A stretch of DNA of 50,470 bases from Streptomyces sp. MBT65 (GCF_016612545.1 NZ_JAENRY010000135.1:1-50470); one strand, 5' to 3'. Counted from the first letter of the stretch, positions 16,866-25,354 are shown. The notes: generated by a model from the sequence alone, not told the origin. A program made the numbers and translations.

Positions 16866-16902
16866 CGGCACACGCGAGCAGCGGATCAGTGGAGGAGAGC
16901 AG

Positions 16903-18063
16903 ATGACCCAGGAGATCCACGGCACCGTAGCCGACGGCTTCGAGCCGGTGCGGGAGGAGTTCGCCGCGTTCGTGGCGAGGGAACGCACGGACTACGAGGG
17001 CCAGTTGTGTGCATACGTACATGGCCGAAGGGTCGTCGACCTGTGGGCCGCACCACCTGGCGACGACGGCGACGGCGACTCCCTGTATGGCGTGTTCTCG
17101 TCCACGAAGGGCGCCGCGCACCTGGTGGTGGCGCTGCTCGTGCAGGACGGCACGCTGGAGCTGGACCGCAAAGTGACCTACTACTGGCCGGAGTTCGCGT
17201 CCGAGGGCAAAGGCGCGCTGACTCTACGCGAGTTGCTCGCGCACCGCGCGGGCCTCGTCGGCACGGACACCGGTTTCACCTCCGACGAGCTGGCCGACGA
17301 CCGCGCGGTGGCCGAACGCCTCGCCGACCAGCGCCCGTTCTGGCGCCCTGGCACGGCCTTCGGCTATCACGCCCTGGTGATCGGCGCGTTGACCGGCGAG
17401 ATCGTACGGCGGGCCACGGGCCGTTCGCTCCAGGACGTGTACGAGGAGAGAGTGCGCGCACCGTACGGCCTGGACTTCTACCTCGGCCTCCCGGCAGCAC
17501 ACGAACCCCGGTTCCGCACCGTCCAGCCTTGGTTGCTCACCCCGGAGCAGCAGACGGAGCAAGCCGCGGAACCACCCGCCCCGCACAGCCTCTCCGCGAT
17601 CGCGTACAACGAACACGCGGCCCAACCGACCGACTTGATGTCACTGCCGAACGAGCGGGCGATCCGCGCGAAGGGCCCGGCGTCGTTCGGTGGAGTGGCG
17701 TCGGCACGCGGTCTGGCCGCCCTCTACGCGGCGACGATCAGCGTGGTCGAGGACCGGGCACCCTTGCTCAAGCCGGACACGGTGGCGGAGTTCGGCCAAC
17801 TCCACTCGGTCGGCTACGACGTGGTGGCCGACACCCACAAGGCGTACGGCCTGGGTTTCCAGGCAACGGCGGCCGCCTGGTACCCCTTCCTGGGCGCCGG
17901 CACCATCGGCCACAGCGGCGCGGCAGGCTCCCAGGCCTTCGCCGACCCCCGCAGCGGCCTGGCCTACGGCTACACCAGGCGCCGCTTCGCCTACCCCGGC
18001 GGAGCGGCCCCCGAGAACACCCGCCTGGTACAAGCCCTCCACAAGTCAACCCTGGCCAACTAG
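16903..18063 (+). CDS. Serine hydrolase of the beta-lactamase/esterase class
   Basis: The 386-residue protein belongs to the class C beta-lactamase-like serine hydrolases (EstB and lactone hydrolase types). The nucleophile motif SSTK is at residues 66-69, with Ser66 and Lys69 the expected pair; a Tyr in FGYHALVIGALTGEI fits the second active-site block, and GHSGAAGS takes the place of the KTG box. No export signal is seen, so it is more likely a cytoplasmic esterase than a beta-lactamase. GGAGGAG precedes ATG 16903. It converges with the alkenal reductase gene across a hairpin. Confidence 0.85.
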   Translation: MTQEIHGTVADGFEPVREEFAAFVARERTDYEGQLCAYVHGRRVVDLWAAPPGDDGDGDSLYGVFSSTKGAAHLVVALLVQDGTLELDRKVTYYWPEFASEGKGALTLRELLAHRAGLVGTDTGFTSDELADDRAVAERLADQRPFWRPGTAFGYHALVIGALTGEIVRRATGRSLQDVYEERVRAPYGLDFYLGLPAAHEPRFRTVQPWLLTPEQQTEQAAEPPAPHSLSAIAYNEHAAQPTDLMSLPNERAIRAKGPASFGGVASARGLAALYAATISVVEDRAPLLKPDTVAEFGQLHSVGYDVVADTHKAYGLGFQATAAAWYPFLGAGTIGHSGAAGSQAFADPRSGLAYGYTRRRFAYPGGAAPENTRLVQALHKSTLAN

Positions 18064-18072
18064 CCCAAGGGC

Positions 18073-18101
18073 GTGGGCCCTCACAAACGGCGAGGGCCCA
18101 C
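18073..18101. terminator. Bidirectional terminator
   Basis: Perfect 10-base arms GTGGGCCCTC (18073-18082) and GAGGGCCCAC (18092-18101), loop 9, between converging genes. Confidence 0.75.
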
Positions 18102-18121
18102 CAACTCCACCACTGCTCAGC

Positions 18122-19120
18122 TCAAAGCTTCACGATCATCTTCCCCGTGTTGTCCCCCCGCAACTGCCCAAGGAACGCCTCCAGGTTGTTCTCGATCCCC
18201 TCGACAACGGTCTCCCGGTACTTCAACTCCCCGGAAGCCACCCACGCCCCGACCTCCCGCACGAACTCCGGCTGAAGGTCGTAGTGGTCACCGACGAGGA
18301 ACCCCTCGATCCGCCCGCGGGTCTGGATGAGGCGACCCAGGTTCTTCGGCCCGGCGACCGGCTCCGTGCTGTTGTAGACCGAGATCATGCCGCAAATGGC
18401 AATGCGCCCACGCTCGTTGAGCGACCCGATCGCGGCCTCCAGGTGGTCGCCGCCGACATTGTCGAAGTAGACATCGACACCGTCCGGAGCGGCATCACGG
18501 AGCTGCCGACTGACCGGCCCGTTCTTGTAGTTGAAGGCAGCGTCGAACCCGTACTCCTCCACCAGCAGCTTGACCTTCTCGTCGGACCCGGCGGAGCCGA
18601 TGACCCGGGACGCGCCCTTGAGCTTGGCGATCTGCCCGACCTGGCTGCCGACCGCACCCGCCGCGCCGGAGACGAAGACCGAGTCGCCCTCCTTGAAGGA
18701 CGCGGTGCGCAGCAGCCCGGCGTAGGCGGTGAGGCCGGTCATGCCGAGGACGCCGAGGTAGGTGGAGAGCGGGGCGAGGTCGGGGTCGACCTTGACGGCG
18801 CCCTTGGTGTCGATGGTCGCGTACTCGCGCCAGCCGCCGAAGTGCAGGACGTGGTCGCCGACCGCGAAGCCCTCGGCGTTCGACTCGACGATCTCGCCGA
18901 CCGCGCCGCCCTGCATGACCTTGCCGAGCTCGAAGGGGGCGACGTACGACTTGGCGGCGCTCATGCGGCCGCGCATGTACGGGTCGACGGACAGGTACTT
19001 GTTCCGCACCAGCACCTGCCCCTCGCCCGGGGTCCGGGTCTCGGTCTCCACCAGGGCGAAGTCCTCGGGCTTCGGCCAGCCGACGGGACGGCTGAGCAGG
19101 TGCCATTCGCGGTTGATCAT
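18122..19120 (-). CDS. NADP-dependent MDR oxidoreductase, alkenal/CurA type
   Basis: This 332-residue medium-chain reductase lacks zinc ligands and resembles 2-alkenal and curcumin reductases, which reduce activated C=C bonds with NADPH. The nucleotide fold appears as VFVSGAAGAVGSQVGQIAKLKGA and the family start INREWHLLSRPVGWP is clear. ATG 19120 has GGAAAGG 8 bases upstream; a GTG one codon earlier is possible. It is divergent from a MarR gene with two operator-like palindromes between, a common pattern for electrophile-inducible reductases. Confidence 0.88.
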   Translation of the reverse strand: MINREWHLLSRPVGWPKPEDFALVETETRTPGEGQVLVRNKYLSVDPYMRGRMSAAKSYVAPFELGKVMQGGAVGEIVESNAEGFAVGDHVLHFGGWREYATIDTKGAVKVDPDLAPLSTYLGVLGMTGLTAYAGLLRTASFKEGDSVFVSGAAGAVGSQVGQIAKLKGASRVIGSAGSDEKVKLLVEEYGFDAAFNYKNGPVSRQLRDAAPDGVDVYFDNVGGDHLEAAIGSLNERGRIAICGMISVYNSTEPVAGPKNLGRLIQTRGRIEGFLVGDHYDLQPEFVREVGAWVASGELKYRETVVEGIENNLEAFLGQLRGDNTGKMIVKL

Positions 19121-19173
19121 CACAAGCGCCTTTCCGGATGCGGGTTCGTACCAAGCTTCACGGTGCCAAATAC

Positions 19174-19186
19174 TTCAGTACCTGAA
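19174..19186. promoter_or_regulatory. MarR operator candidate 1
   Basis: TTCAG-TAC-CTGAA is a perfect inverted repeat between the divergent reductase and MarR genes. A related TTCAG half-site recurs at 19234-19238, next to the MarR start. Confidence 0.55.
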
Positions 19187-19199
19187 ACAACAATGCGCC

Positions 19200-19210
19200 T
19201 GAATATTTCA
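19200..19210. promoter_or_regulatory. MarR operator candidate 2
   Basis: TGAA-TAT-TTCA is a second perfect inverted repeat 13 bases beyond the first. Preceded by C, it reads CTGAA like the half-sites of candidate 1. Two sites in one divergent gap suit control of both genes. Confidence 0.5.
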
Positions 19211-19241
19211 TGATGTCAAGTAACGGGGTACGCTTCAGTCC

Positions 19242-19679
19242 ATGGCCACACCCGAAAAGACGCGCCGCCTCGACCCCGTGACCATGGAGGTCGTCGAGCT
19301 GATCGGCGATGTCGTGTCGCGGTTCTACGCGGACTACGAGGAGGCGGCGTCCGACCACGCGCTGACCGGGGCGCAGGCCAGGCTGCTCAGCCTGCTGTCC
19401 CTGGAGCCGCTGCCGATGCGCAAGCTGGCGCGCAGGCTGAAGTGCGAGCCGTCGAACGTCACGGGGATCGTGGACCGGCTGGAGGCCCGTGGCCTGGTGG
19501 AGCGCCGCCCCGACCCCGCCGACCGCCGCGTGAAGCTGGCGGCGGCGACGGACGAGGGCCGCCGGGTGGCCCGTAGCCTGCGCGATTCCCTCCGCTTCGC
19601 CCGCGAGCCGCTCGCGGGACTGTCGGACGAGGAACGGCTGGCGTTGCGGGGGTTGTTGCAGCGGATGCTGGAGGACTGA
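19242..19679 (+). CDS. MarR-family regulator
   Basis: The 145-residue protein has the MarR winged helix: LTGAQARLLSLLSLEPLPMR, then the recognition helix CEPSNVTGIVDRLEARGLVE and the wing RRPDPADRRVKLAA. It has one Cys (in LKCEPSN, in the recognition helix region), so redox sensing is possible but not shown. It is divergent from the alkenal reductase gene, and palindromes in the gap suggest it represses both until an electrophile or phenolic ligand arrives. Confidence 0.88.
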   Translation: MATPEKTRRLDPVTMEVVELIGDVVSRFYADYEEAASDHALTGAQARLLSLLSLEPLPMRKLARRLKCEPSNVTGIVDRLEARGLVERRPDPADRRVKLAAATDEGRRVARSLRDSLRFAREPLAGLSDEERLALRGLLQRMLED

Positions 19680-19735
19680 GCGGGACGGCTCAGCGGAACC
19701 ACCACAAGTCCAAGCCACTCACAGGGCGCGGCGGC

Positions 19736-20545
19736 TCAGGAACACCACCAGAGAATCTGCTTGCACGTCTCCGAAGCCGACGGTGTCGGGCTCGGGTCCG
19801 AGGTCGTCGGGTCCGAGGTGGGGGTGTCCGTCGAGGTCGTGGCCGTAGGGGAAGAGGACGTGTTCACGCCCGAGCCCGTGGTCGCCGACCGACCCGACTT
19901 GCCGAGGTCGCCGTCACCGTCGCCGTCACCGGAGGACTTCGACGCCGAGGGAGAGGGAGAAGTCGACGAGGACGCCGAGGGGTCCGGTGACGCCGTACCC
20001 GCGCCGGTGCCCGTGCCGACGGTCTTCGTGACGTCCAGCGGCTCCGCCGTCTTGCTCGCCTCCGCGTCCGCCCCGCCCTCCGCCGACGCGCCCGGCGACG
20101 CGGACCTCGGGAGCGAGAACGGCGCGTCCGTCCCCAGTTCGGCCAGACTCAGGCCGCCCGCCGCCAGTAGAAAACCGGCCGTTATGAGGAGCACCCGGCG
20201 CCGCCGCCGGCGGTGTGCCGCGGCCTTGCGATCGCGACGGCTCGCACTCGCCGTACCGTCCGGGCTCTCGATGTCGTCGGTGTCGCTCTCGCTGTCACCG
20301 TCGACCCCACCGCGTCCGCGGTTCCGCCGCCGTGCCGCGCGGCCCTGGGGCTCGCCGTGCCCGGCCCCTTCCTCAGGTACGTCCTCGGGTACGTCGGCGG
20401 GCGCGCCCTCAGGTGTGTGCGCGCCCTCGTGCGGGTGCGCGTGGGTCCCGCCCACGTCGGCGTGCGTCGGCTCGGCTGGTGTGCCGCACCCCGGGCACGC
20501 GAGGGCGCCGTTCAGGTGTCGGCCGCAGGGGTGGCAGTAGTCCAT
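19736..20545 (-). CDS. SCO2400-family zinc-ribbon membrane protein
   Basis: The 269-residue protein matches what is catalogued as the SCO2400 family. It opens with a CxxC...CxxC zinc ribbon (Cys4, Cys7, Cys17, Cys20), then a charged Arg-rich stretch, one membrane segment (VLLITAGFLLAAGGLSLAEL) and a long Ser/Thr/Pro/Asp outer region. It ends TCKQILWWCS. The layout suggests an inner zinc domain linked to a wall-spanning disordered stalk with a small Cys-paired tip. No function is known. It stands divergent from the sugar operon. Confidence 0.8.
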   Translation of the reverse strand: MDYCHPCGRHLNGALACPGCGTPAEPTHADVGGTHAHPHEGAHTPEGAPADVPEDVPEEGAGHGEPQGRAARRRNRGRGGVDGDSESDTDDIESPDGTASASRRDRKAAAHRRRRRRVLLITAGFLLAAGGLSLAELGTDAPFSLPRSASPGASAEGGADAEASKTAEPLDVTKTVGTGTGAGTASPDPSASSSTSPSPSASKSSGDGDGDGDLGKSGRSATTGSGVNTSSSPTATTSTDTPTSDPTTSDPSPTPSASETCKQILWWCS

Positions 20546-20715
20546 GACGCGGGAAGACTAAGTTCCTCACACGTGACGTTCCTAGTCACGCCTGTGAAAG
20601 TTGTGTAGGGACGTGGCGGGAAACGACAAGAACCGACACGAACCGACGCGGCCGATCGGTACGTCGAGCGGTACGCCGGTCGCATCCCCGCCGAAACCGT
20701 TACGCGTTCGACCCA

Positions 20716-20745
20716 TTGACACCCCCGCCCCGCCGTCCTTACTGT
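20716..20745 (+). promoter_or_regulatory. Predicted promoter of the dehydratase operon
   Basis: TTGACA (20716-20721), an 18-base spacer and TACTGT (20740-20745) match a housekeeping promoter. The start would be near 20752, immediately before two ATTTCGAAC repeats. Confidence 0.6.
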
Positions 20746-20754
20746 CTGCCCAGC

Positions 20755-20782
20755 ATTTCGAACGTGAGCCGAGATTTCGAAC
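20755..20782. promoter_or_regulatory. Direct repeat ATTTCGAAC downstream of the promoter
   Basis: ATTTCGAAC occurs at 20755-20763 and again at 20774-20782, 19 bases apart. Each copy contains the palindrome TTCGAA. The position, from the predicted start point onward, suits a repressor site for the sugar operon. A similar ACTTCGAAC lies at 48785-48793 upstream of the GH51 gene. Confidence 0.45.
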
Positions 20783-20811
20783 AGCATCGAAGAGCACAGG
20801 GGGCAGCTGCC

Positions 20812-21972
20812 GTGCGCATCACGGGAATCAGTACGCACGTGGTCGGGACGCCATGGCGCAATCTGACGTACGTCCAAGTGCACACCGACGAGGGCGTCAC
20901 CGGCGTCGGCGAGACCCGGATGCTGGGCCACACCGATGCGCTCATCGGTTACCTGCGCGAGGCCGAGGCAAACCACATTCTCGGTTCGGACCCGTTCGCC
21001 GCGGAAGACCTCGTACGCCGGATGAAGTACGGCGACTACGGCCGTGCGGGCGAAATCGTGATGTCCGGCATCGCCGTGATCGAGATGGCCTGCTGGGACA
21101 TCAAGGGCAAGGCCCTCGGCGTGCCCGTGTGGCAGCTGCTCGGCGGCAAGGTCACCGACAAGGTGAAGGCGTACGCGAACGGCTGGTACACCACCGAGCG
21201 GACCCCGGAGGCCTATCACAAGGCCGCCCAGGGGGTCATGGAGCGCGGCTACAAGGCGCTGAAGATCGACCCCTTCGGCACCGGGCACTTCGAACTCGAC
21301 CACGAGCAGACCCTGTACGCCGTCTCCCTCATCGAGGCCGTGCGGGACGCGATCGGTCCGGACGCCGAGCTGATGCTGGAGATGCACGGCCGGTTCTCGC
21401 CGTCGACCGCGGTACGACTCGCCCGTGAACTCGCGCCGTTCAAGCCCGCGTGGCTGGAGGAGCCGGTCCCGCCGGAGAACCTGAAGGCGCTGGAGAAGGT
21501 CGCCGCGAAGGTGGACATGCCGATCGCCACGGGTGAGCGCATCCACGACCGGATCGAGTTCCGCGAGCTGTTCGAGAGCCAGGCCGTCGACATCATCCAG
21601 CCGGACGTCGGCCACATCGGCGGCATCTGGGAGACCCGCAAGCTCGCCGCGACCGCCGAGGCGCACTACGTCCTGATCGCCCCGCACAACGTCGGCGGGC
21701 CGGTGCTGACCGCCGCCTCGCTCCAAGTCGGCTTCTCCACCCCGAACTTCAAGATCCTGGAGCACTTCAACGACTTCGCGGACGCCGACATCAAGAAGGT
21801 CGTCAAGGGCGCCCCGCAGGTGATCGACGGCTACTTCCACCTCTCCGACGCGCCCGGTCTCGGCGTCGAGCTGGACACCGACGCGGCGGCCGAATTCCCG
21901 CAGCAGCAGGCCCGGTTCGACCTGTGGGCGGACGGCTGGGAACAGCGCAAGCCGAAGGGCACCCAGCAGTGA
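20812..21972 (+). CDS. Enolase-superfamily sugar acid dehydratase (mandelate racemase type)
   Basis: The 386-residue enzyme likely dehydrates an aldonic or uronic acid to a 2-keto-3-deoxy acid. Motifs in order: KIDPFG (Lys151), the first metal ligand region LEMHGRF (Glu190, His192), WLEEPVPPEN (Glu216/217), GERIHDR (Glu242), QPDVGHIGG and the catalytic His292 in IAPHN. This layout resembles galactonate dehydratase, although the first ligand is Glu where those enzymes usually have Asp. GTG 20812 follows AGGGGG at 8 bases. It overlaps the dehydrogenase gene by GTGA. The exact substrate is open. Confidence 0.85.
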   Translation: MRITGISTHVVGTPWRNLTYVQVHTDEGVTGVGETRMLGHTDALIGYLREAEANHILGSDPFAAEDLVRRMKYGDYGRAGEIVMSGIAVIEMACWDIKGKALGVPVWQLLGGKVTDKVKAYANGWYTTERTPEAYHKAAQGVMERGYKALKIDPFGTGHFELDHEQTLYAVSLIEAVRDAIGPDAELMLEMHGRFSPSTAVRLARELAPFKPAWLEEPVPPENLKALEKVAAKVDMPIATGERIHDRIEFRELFESQAVDIIQPDVGHIGGIWETRKLAATAEAHYVLIAPHNVGGPVLTAASLQVGFSTPNFKILEHFNDFADADIKKVVKGAPQVIDGYFHLSDAPGLGVELDTDAAAEFPQQQARFDLWADGWEQRKPKGTQQ

Positions 21973-22973
21973 GCACCGCCGTGGTCATCGCGGCGCCGGG
22001 CGAGCACCGGCTCACCCCGCACGAGCCCCGGCGGCCGGACGCGGGCGAGGCGCTGGTGCGCGTCCACGCGGTCGGCATCTGCGGCAGCGACCGCGAGGTG
22101 TACCAGGGCAACAGGCCCGAGGGATACGTCCGTTACCCCCTCACCCCGGGCCACGAGTGGTCCGGCACGGTGGAGGCCGTCGGCGCCGGGGTGCCGTCGA
22201 CTCTGGTCGGCCGCAAGGTGGTTGGCGAGGGCTTCCGCAACTGCCAGGTCTGCGACCGGTGTCACGCGGGTGAGACAACGCTGTGCTCGGCGGGCTACGA
22301 GGAGACCGGGTTCACCCAGCCCGGCGCGATGGCCGGCACCCTCACCCTCCCGGCCCGGTTGCTCCATGTCCTCCCGGACGAGGCCGACTTGACGGCGGCG
22401 GCGCTGCTGGAACCGGCGGCCTGCATCGCGGCGGCGGCGCTCAGGGCGAACCCGCGGCCGGGAGAGAGAACGGCTGTCGTCGGCACCGGAACGCTCGGCA
22501 TGTTCGCGATCCAGTTCCTCAGGGCGAACTCCCCCGCCGAACTCCTGGTGGTGGGTTCGCGCCCGGACCGCGCGGCCCTCGCGGAGCAGTTCGGCGCCAC
22601 GGACTTCCGTACCAAGGACGAACCCCTCCCGGACGACTTCGACGTGGTGATCGAGACCGCCGGCTCGGCGGACGCGGCCCGTACGGCCACGTCCCTGCTC
22701 CGGCGCGGTGGCCGCCTGGTCCTCACCGGTATCCCGGCGCCGGGCGCGGCCGGTCTCGACCCGACCGACCTGGTCGTACGGCAACTGGAGGTGCACACCG
22801 TCTTCGGGGCGCCGCCGGACGCCTGGGCGTACACGGTGCGGGTGTTCGGGGCCGGGTTGCTCGATCCGCTCGCCCTGGTCACCCATGAGCTGCCGCTCTC
22901 CGAGTTCCCGCAGGCCATCGAGCTGGTGGGGTCTGGCGATCCCAAGGTGGGCAAGGTGCTGCTGCGGCCGTAG
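21969..22973 (+). CDS. Zinc-dependent MDR alcohol/sugar dehydrogenase
   Basis: The 334-residue enzyme has GHEWSGTVEAVG, the structural zinc site CQVCDRCHAGETTLC (four Cys), the region ALLEPAACIAA and the nucleotide motif VVGTGTLG. It oxidises a sugar alcohol, sugar or threonine-like substrate with NAD(P). Its GTG overlaps the dehydratase stop by four bases, so the two are coupled and probably act in one pathway. An 18-base perfect hairpin follows 12 bases after its stop, which may cut expression of the genes downstream. Confidence 0.85.
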   Translation: MSTAVVIAAPGEHRLTPHEPRRPDAGEALVRVHAVGICGSDREVYQGNRPEGYVRYPLTPGHEWSGTVEAVGAGVPSTLVGRKVVGEGFRNCQVCDRCHAGETTLCSAGYEETGFTQPGAMAGTLTLPARLLHVLPDEADLTAAALLEPAACIAAAALRANPRPGERTAVVGTGTLGMFAIQFLRANSPAELLVVGSRPDRAALAEQFGATDFRTKDEPLPDDFDVVIETAGSADAARTATSLLRRGGRLVLTGIPAPGAAGLDPTDLVVRQLEVHTVFGAPPDAWAYTVRVFGAGLLDPLALVTHELPLSEFPQAIELVGSGDPKVGKVLLRP

Positions 22974-22985
22974 GGAACCCAAGCC

Positions 22986-23028
22986 GTACGTCGGCACGGG
23001 GTGTCCTGACCACCCCGTGCCGACGTAC
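22986..23028. terminator. 18-bp perfect hairpin inside the sugar locus
   Basis: Arms 22986-23003 and 23011-23028 pair perfectly over 18 bases around a 7-base loop (TCCTGAC). It is the strongest simple hairpin in the window. It lies between the dehydrogenase and the next gene on the same strand, so it acts as a terminator, attenuator or mRNA processing site separating two transcription units. Confidence 0.75.
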
Positions 23029-23094
23029 CACCACCGTCTCTCCTTACCCCGAGCCGCGAACCTCGTCCGAAATACCGAACGCGAAGGACAGCAA

Positions 23095-24069
23095 GTGACC
23101 GACACCGCCAAGGCAGCCCGCCGGCCCGGGGAGCAGGCCCTCTCCGCGCTCGGCCTGGGCGCGCCCGCCCTCGACCCGGCCGACGCCTCGGCCCACACGT
23201 TCCCCGGCGGCGGTCGCTGGCGTACCGAGATCCCCTCCTGCGAGGGGCCCGAGGCGCTGGCGGTCATCCTCAAGGAGTCCTCGCGCCTCGACGTGCCGAT
23301 CCACCGGATCAGCCAGGGCAGTGGCGTGTGGATGCTGACCGACTCCGAGATCACCGAGATGGTCGAGGCGTCCGCTGCACGGGACATCGAGCTGTGCCTG
23401 TTCACCGGTCCGCGCGGGACATGGGACATCGGCGGTTCCGTACGGTCCGACTCGCGCGGTGGAGGCCTGCGCGCCCGGGGTCATGACGCGGTCGCCGGGT
23501 GTATCGAAGACGCCTTGCGGGCAACGGAGTTGGGCGTCAAGTGCCTGCTCGTCGCCGACGAGGGGGTGCTGTGGACGCTGCACCGGGCGCGGGTGGCGGG
23601 GATCATCCCGGCCGATACGACGCTCAAGGTGTCGGCGCTGATCGGTCCGGTCAACCCGGCTGCGTACGCGGTCTACGAGCAACTGGGCGCCGACTCGCTG
23701 AACGTGCCCAGTGATCTGACGCTGGATCACCTCACCGAGATCCGGCGGGTGTCGGCGGCTCCGATGGACATGTACATCGAGGCGCCGGACGACCTGGGCG
23801 GCTACATCCGGATGTACGAGGTCGCGGAACTCATCCGGCGCGGCGCCCCCCTGTACCTGAAGTTCGGCCTCTCCAAGGCCCCCGGCATCTACCCGTGGGG
23901 CACCCACCTCCGTGACGTCACCCTCGACACGGCACGCGAACGGGTCCGCCGGGGCCGTCTCGCCCTCGATCTCCTCGCCCGCCACGGCGCGGACGGCGAC
24001 ATGGCTCCGCTGGGGTCCAGGTTGCCGGGCACGCTGAACCGCTTTCCCACCGAGACCGCCACCGGATGA
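23095..24069 (+). CDS. Unrecognised enzyme-like protein of the sugar locus
   Basis: I cannot assign this 324-residue protein with confidence. Alternating strands and helices (LDVPIHRISQGSGVW, ELCLFTGPRG, CLLVADEG, LKVSALIG, DSLNVPSDLTLDHLTEI, PMDMYIEAPDDLGG, LYLKFGLSKAPGIYPWG) suggest a TIM-barrel enzyme; a distant U32 peptidase-like relation is possible. The barrel-end motifs SQGSG and EAPDDLGG could form a binding site. It has no export signal. GTG 23095 follows AAGGA. Its position just before the ChvE-type binding protein suggests a role in using the same sugar. Confidence 0.65.
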   Translation: MTDTAKAARRPGEQALSALGLGAPALDPADASAHTFPGGGRWRTEIPSCEGPEALAVILKESSRLDVPIHRISQGSGVWMLTDSEITEMVEASAARDIELCLFTGPRGTWDIGGSVRSDSRGGGLRARGHDAVAGCIEDALRATELGVKCLLVADEGVLWTLHRARVAGIIPADTTLKVSALIGPVNPAAYAVYEQLGADSLNVPSDLTLDHLTEIRRVSAAPMDMYIEAPDDLGGYIRMYEVAELIRRGAPLYLKFGLSKAPGIYPWGTHLRDVTLDTARERVRRGRLALDLLARHGADGDMAPLGSRLPGTLNRFPTETATG

Positions 24070-24244
24070 GCGCCGGGGCTGCGGGTCGGTCGAGGACCGG
24101 CCGCGCAGTCCCCCGCACCACACAACACCGCCCGCACCACCCCGCTCCACAACACACCCGCACACAGCACCACCGCACCGCATCCCGAACCACCCCCACC
24201 CACTCGCTGCACTCTCAACGACGAGAAGAATGAGGCCAGTTCAC

Positions 24245-25354
24245 ATGCGCATCCGCAGAAGCGCCCTTCCCCTGATAGCCGGCGCCGCCACCCTCGCACT
24301 GACCCTGTCCGCATGCGGGCAGAGCGGTTCGGGCGGCAGCAAGGAGAAGGAGAGCAGCGCCAAGGGCGGCACGATCGGCATCGCGATGCCGACGAAGTCC
24401 TCCGCACGCTGGATCTCCGACGGCGACAACATGGTCAAGGACCTCAAGACCAAGGGCTACAAGACCAAGCTGGTCTACGGCGAGGACGACCCGGACACCC
24501 AGGTCTCGCAGATCGAGAACATGATCACCCAGGGCGTCAAGGGCCTGATCATCGCGGCGATCGACAACAAGTCCCTGAACAACGTGCTCCAGGAGGCCGC
24601 GGACGCGAAGATCCCGGTCATCGCCTACGACCGCCTCATCCTCGGCACGAAGAACGTCGACTACTACGCGTCCTTCGACAACACCAAGGTCGGTGTCCTC
24701 CAGGCCACCTACATCGTCGAGAAGCTCGGTCTGAACAGCGGCAAGAAGGGCCCGTTCAACATCGAGCTGTTCGCCGGCTCGAACGACGACAACAACACCA
24801 AGTACTTCTTCAACGGCGCGATGAGCGTGCTCCAGCCGTACATCGACAAGAAGGTACTGGTCGTCAAGTCCGGGCAGACCGCGCTGAACAAGGTGACCAC
24901 CCTGCGCTGGGACGGCACCAAGGCGCAGAACCGCATGGAGGACATCCTCACCGGCTCCTACAAGAGCGGCCGGGTCGACGCGGTGCTCTCGCCCTACGAC
25001 GGCATCTCCATCGGCATCCTGTCCGCGCTGAAGTCGGACGGCTACGGCTCCGCGAGCAAGCCGCTGCCGGTCATCACCGGTCAGGACGCCGAGCTGGCCT
25101 CGGTGAAGTCGATCATCGCCGGTGAGCAGACGCAGACCGTCTACAAGGACACCCGCGAGCTCGCCAAGGTCGCGGACACCATGATCGACGACGTCCTCAA
25201 CAAGAAGACGCCGCAGACCAACGACACGAAGACCTACGACAACGGCACCAAGGTCGTCCCCGCCTACCTGCTCCAGCCGGTCAGCGTGGACAAGACCAAC
25301 TACGAGGACGTGCTGGTCAAGGGCGGGTACTACACGGACGCCCAACTCAAGTAA
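24245..25354 (+). CDS. chvE: ChvE-like multiple-monosaccharide-binding lipoprotein
   Basis: The 369-residue precursor has an Arg-rich start, a hydrophobic core and the lipobox LSAC, so it is a membrane-anchored solute receptor. The mature protein starts its periplasmic-binding fold with GGTIGIAMPTKSSARWISDG and continues YGEDDPDTQVSQIENMITQG, as in the ChvE/MmsE group that binds galactose, arabinose, xylose and similar sugars. ATG 24230 is in frame and possible, but 24245 has GAGG at a better distance. It is the first gene of the importer; its leader (24104-24190) is strikingly A/C-rich and G-poor. Confidence 0.9.
   Translation: MRIRRSALPLIAGAATLALTLSACGQSGSGGSKEKESSAKGGTIGIAMPTKSSARWISDGDNMVKDLKTKGYKTKLVYGEDDPDTQVSQIENMITQGVKGLIIAAIDNKSLNNVLQEAADAKIPVIAYDRLILGTKNVDYYASFDNTKVGVLQATYIVEKLGLNSGKKGPFNIELFAGSNDDNNTKYFFNGAMSVLQPYIDKKVLVVKSGQTALNKVTTLRWDGTKAQNRMEDILTGSYKSGRVDAVLSPYDGISIGILSALKSDGYGSASKPLPVITGQDAELASVKSIIAGEQTQTVYKDTRELAKVADTMIDDVLNKKTPQTNDTKTYDNGTKVVPAYLLQPVSVDKTNYEDVLVKGGYYTDAQLK

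Larger units (their letters stand above)
16479..16902. other. 424-base gap with little coding
   Basis: This gap between the Ala-rich protein and the serine hydrolase contains an inverted repeat CCTGTTC/GAACAGG (16587-16611) and the short GTG frame described separately. A CCCCC-GAC-GGGGG hairpin lies near 16805-16817. No other feature is supportable. Confidence 0.4.

Noticed and set aside
16903..18063. A true beta-lactamase resistance gene
   Set aside because: There is no signal peptide and the KTG box is replaced; esterase-like relatives are more likely.
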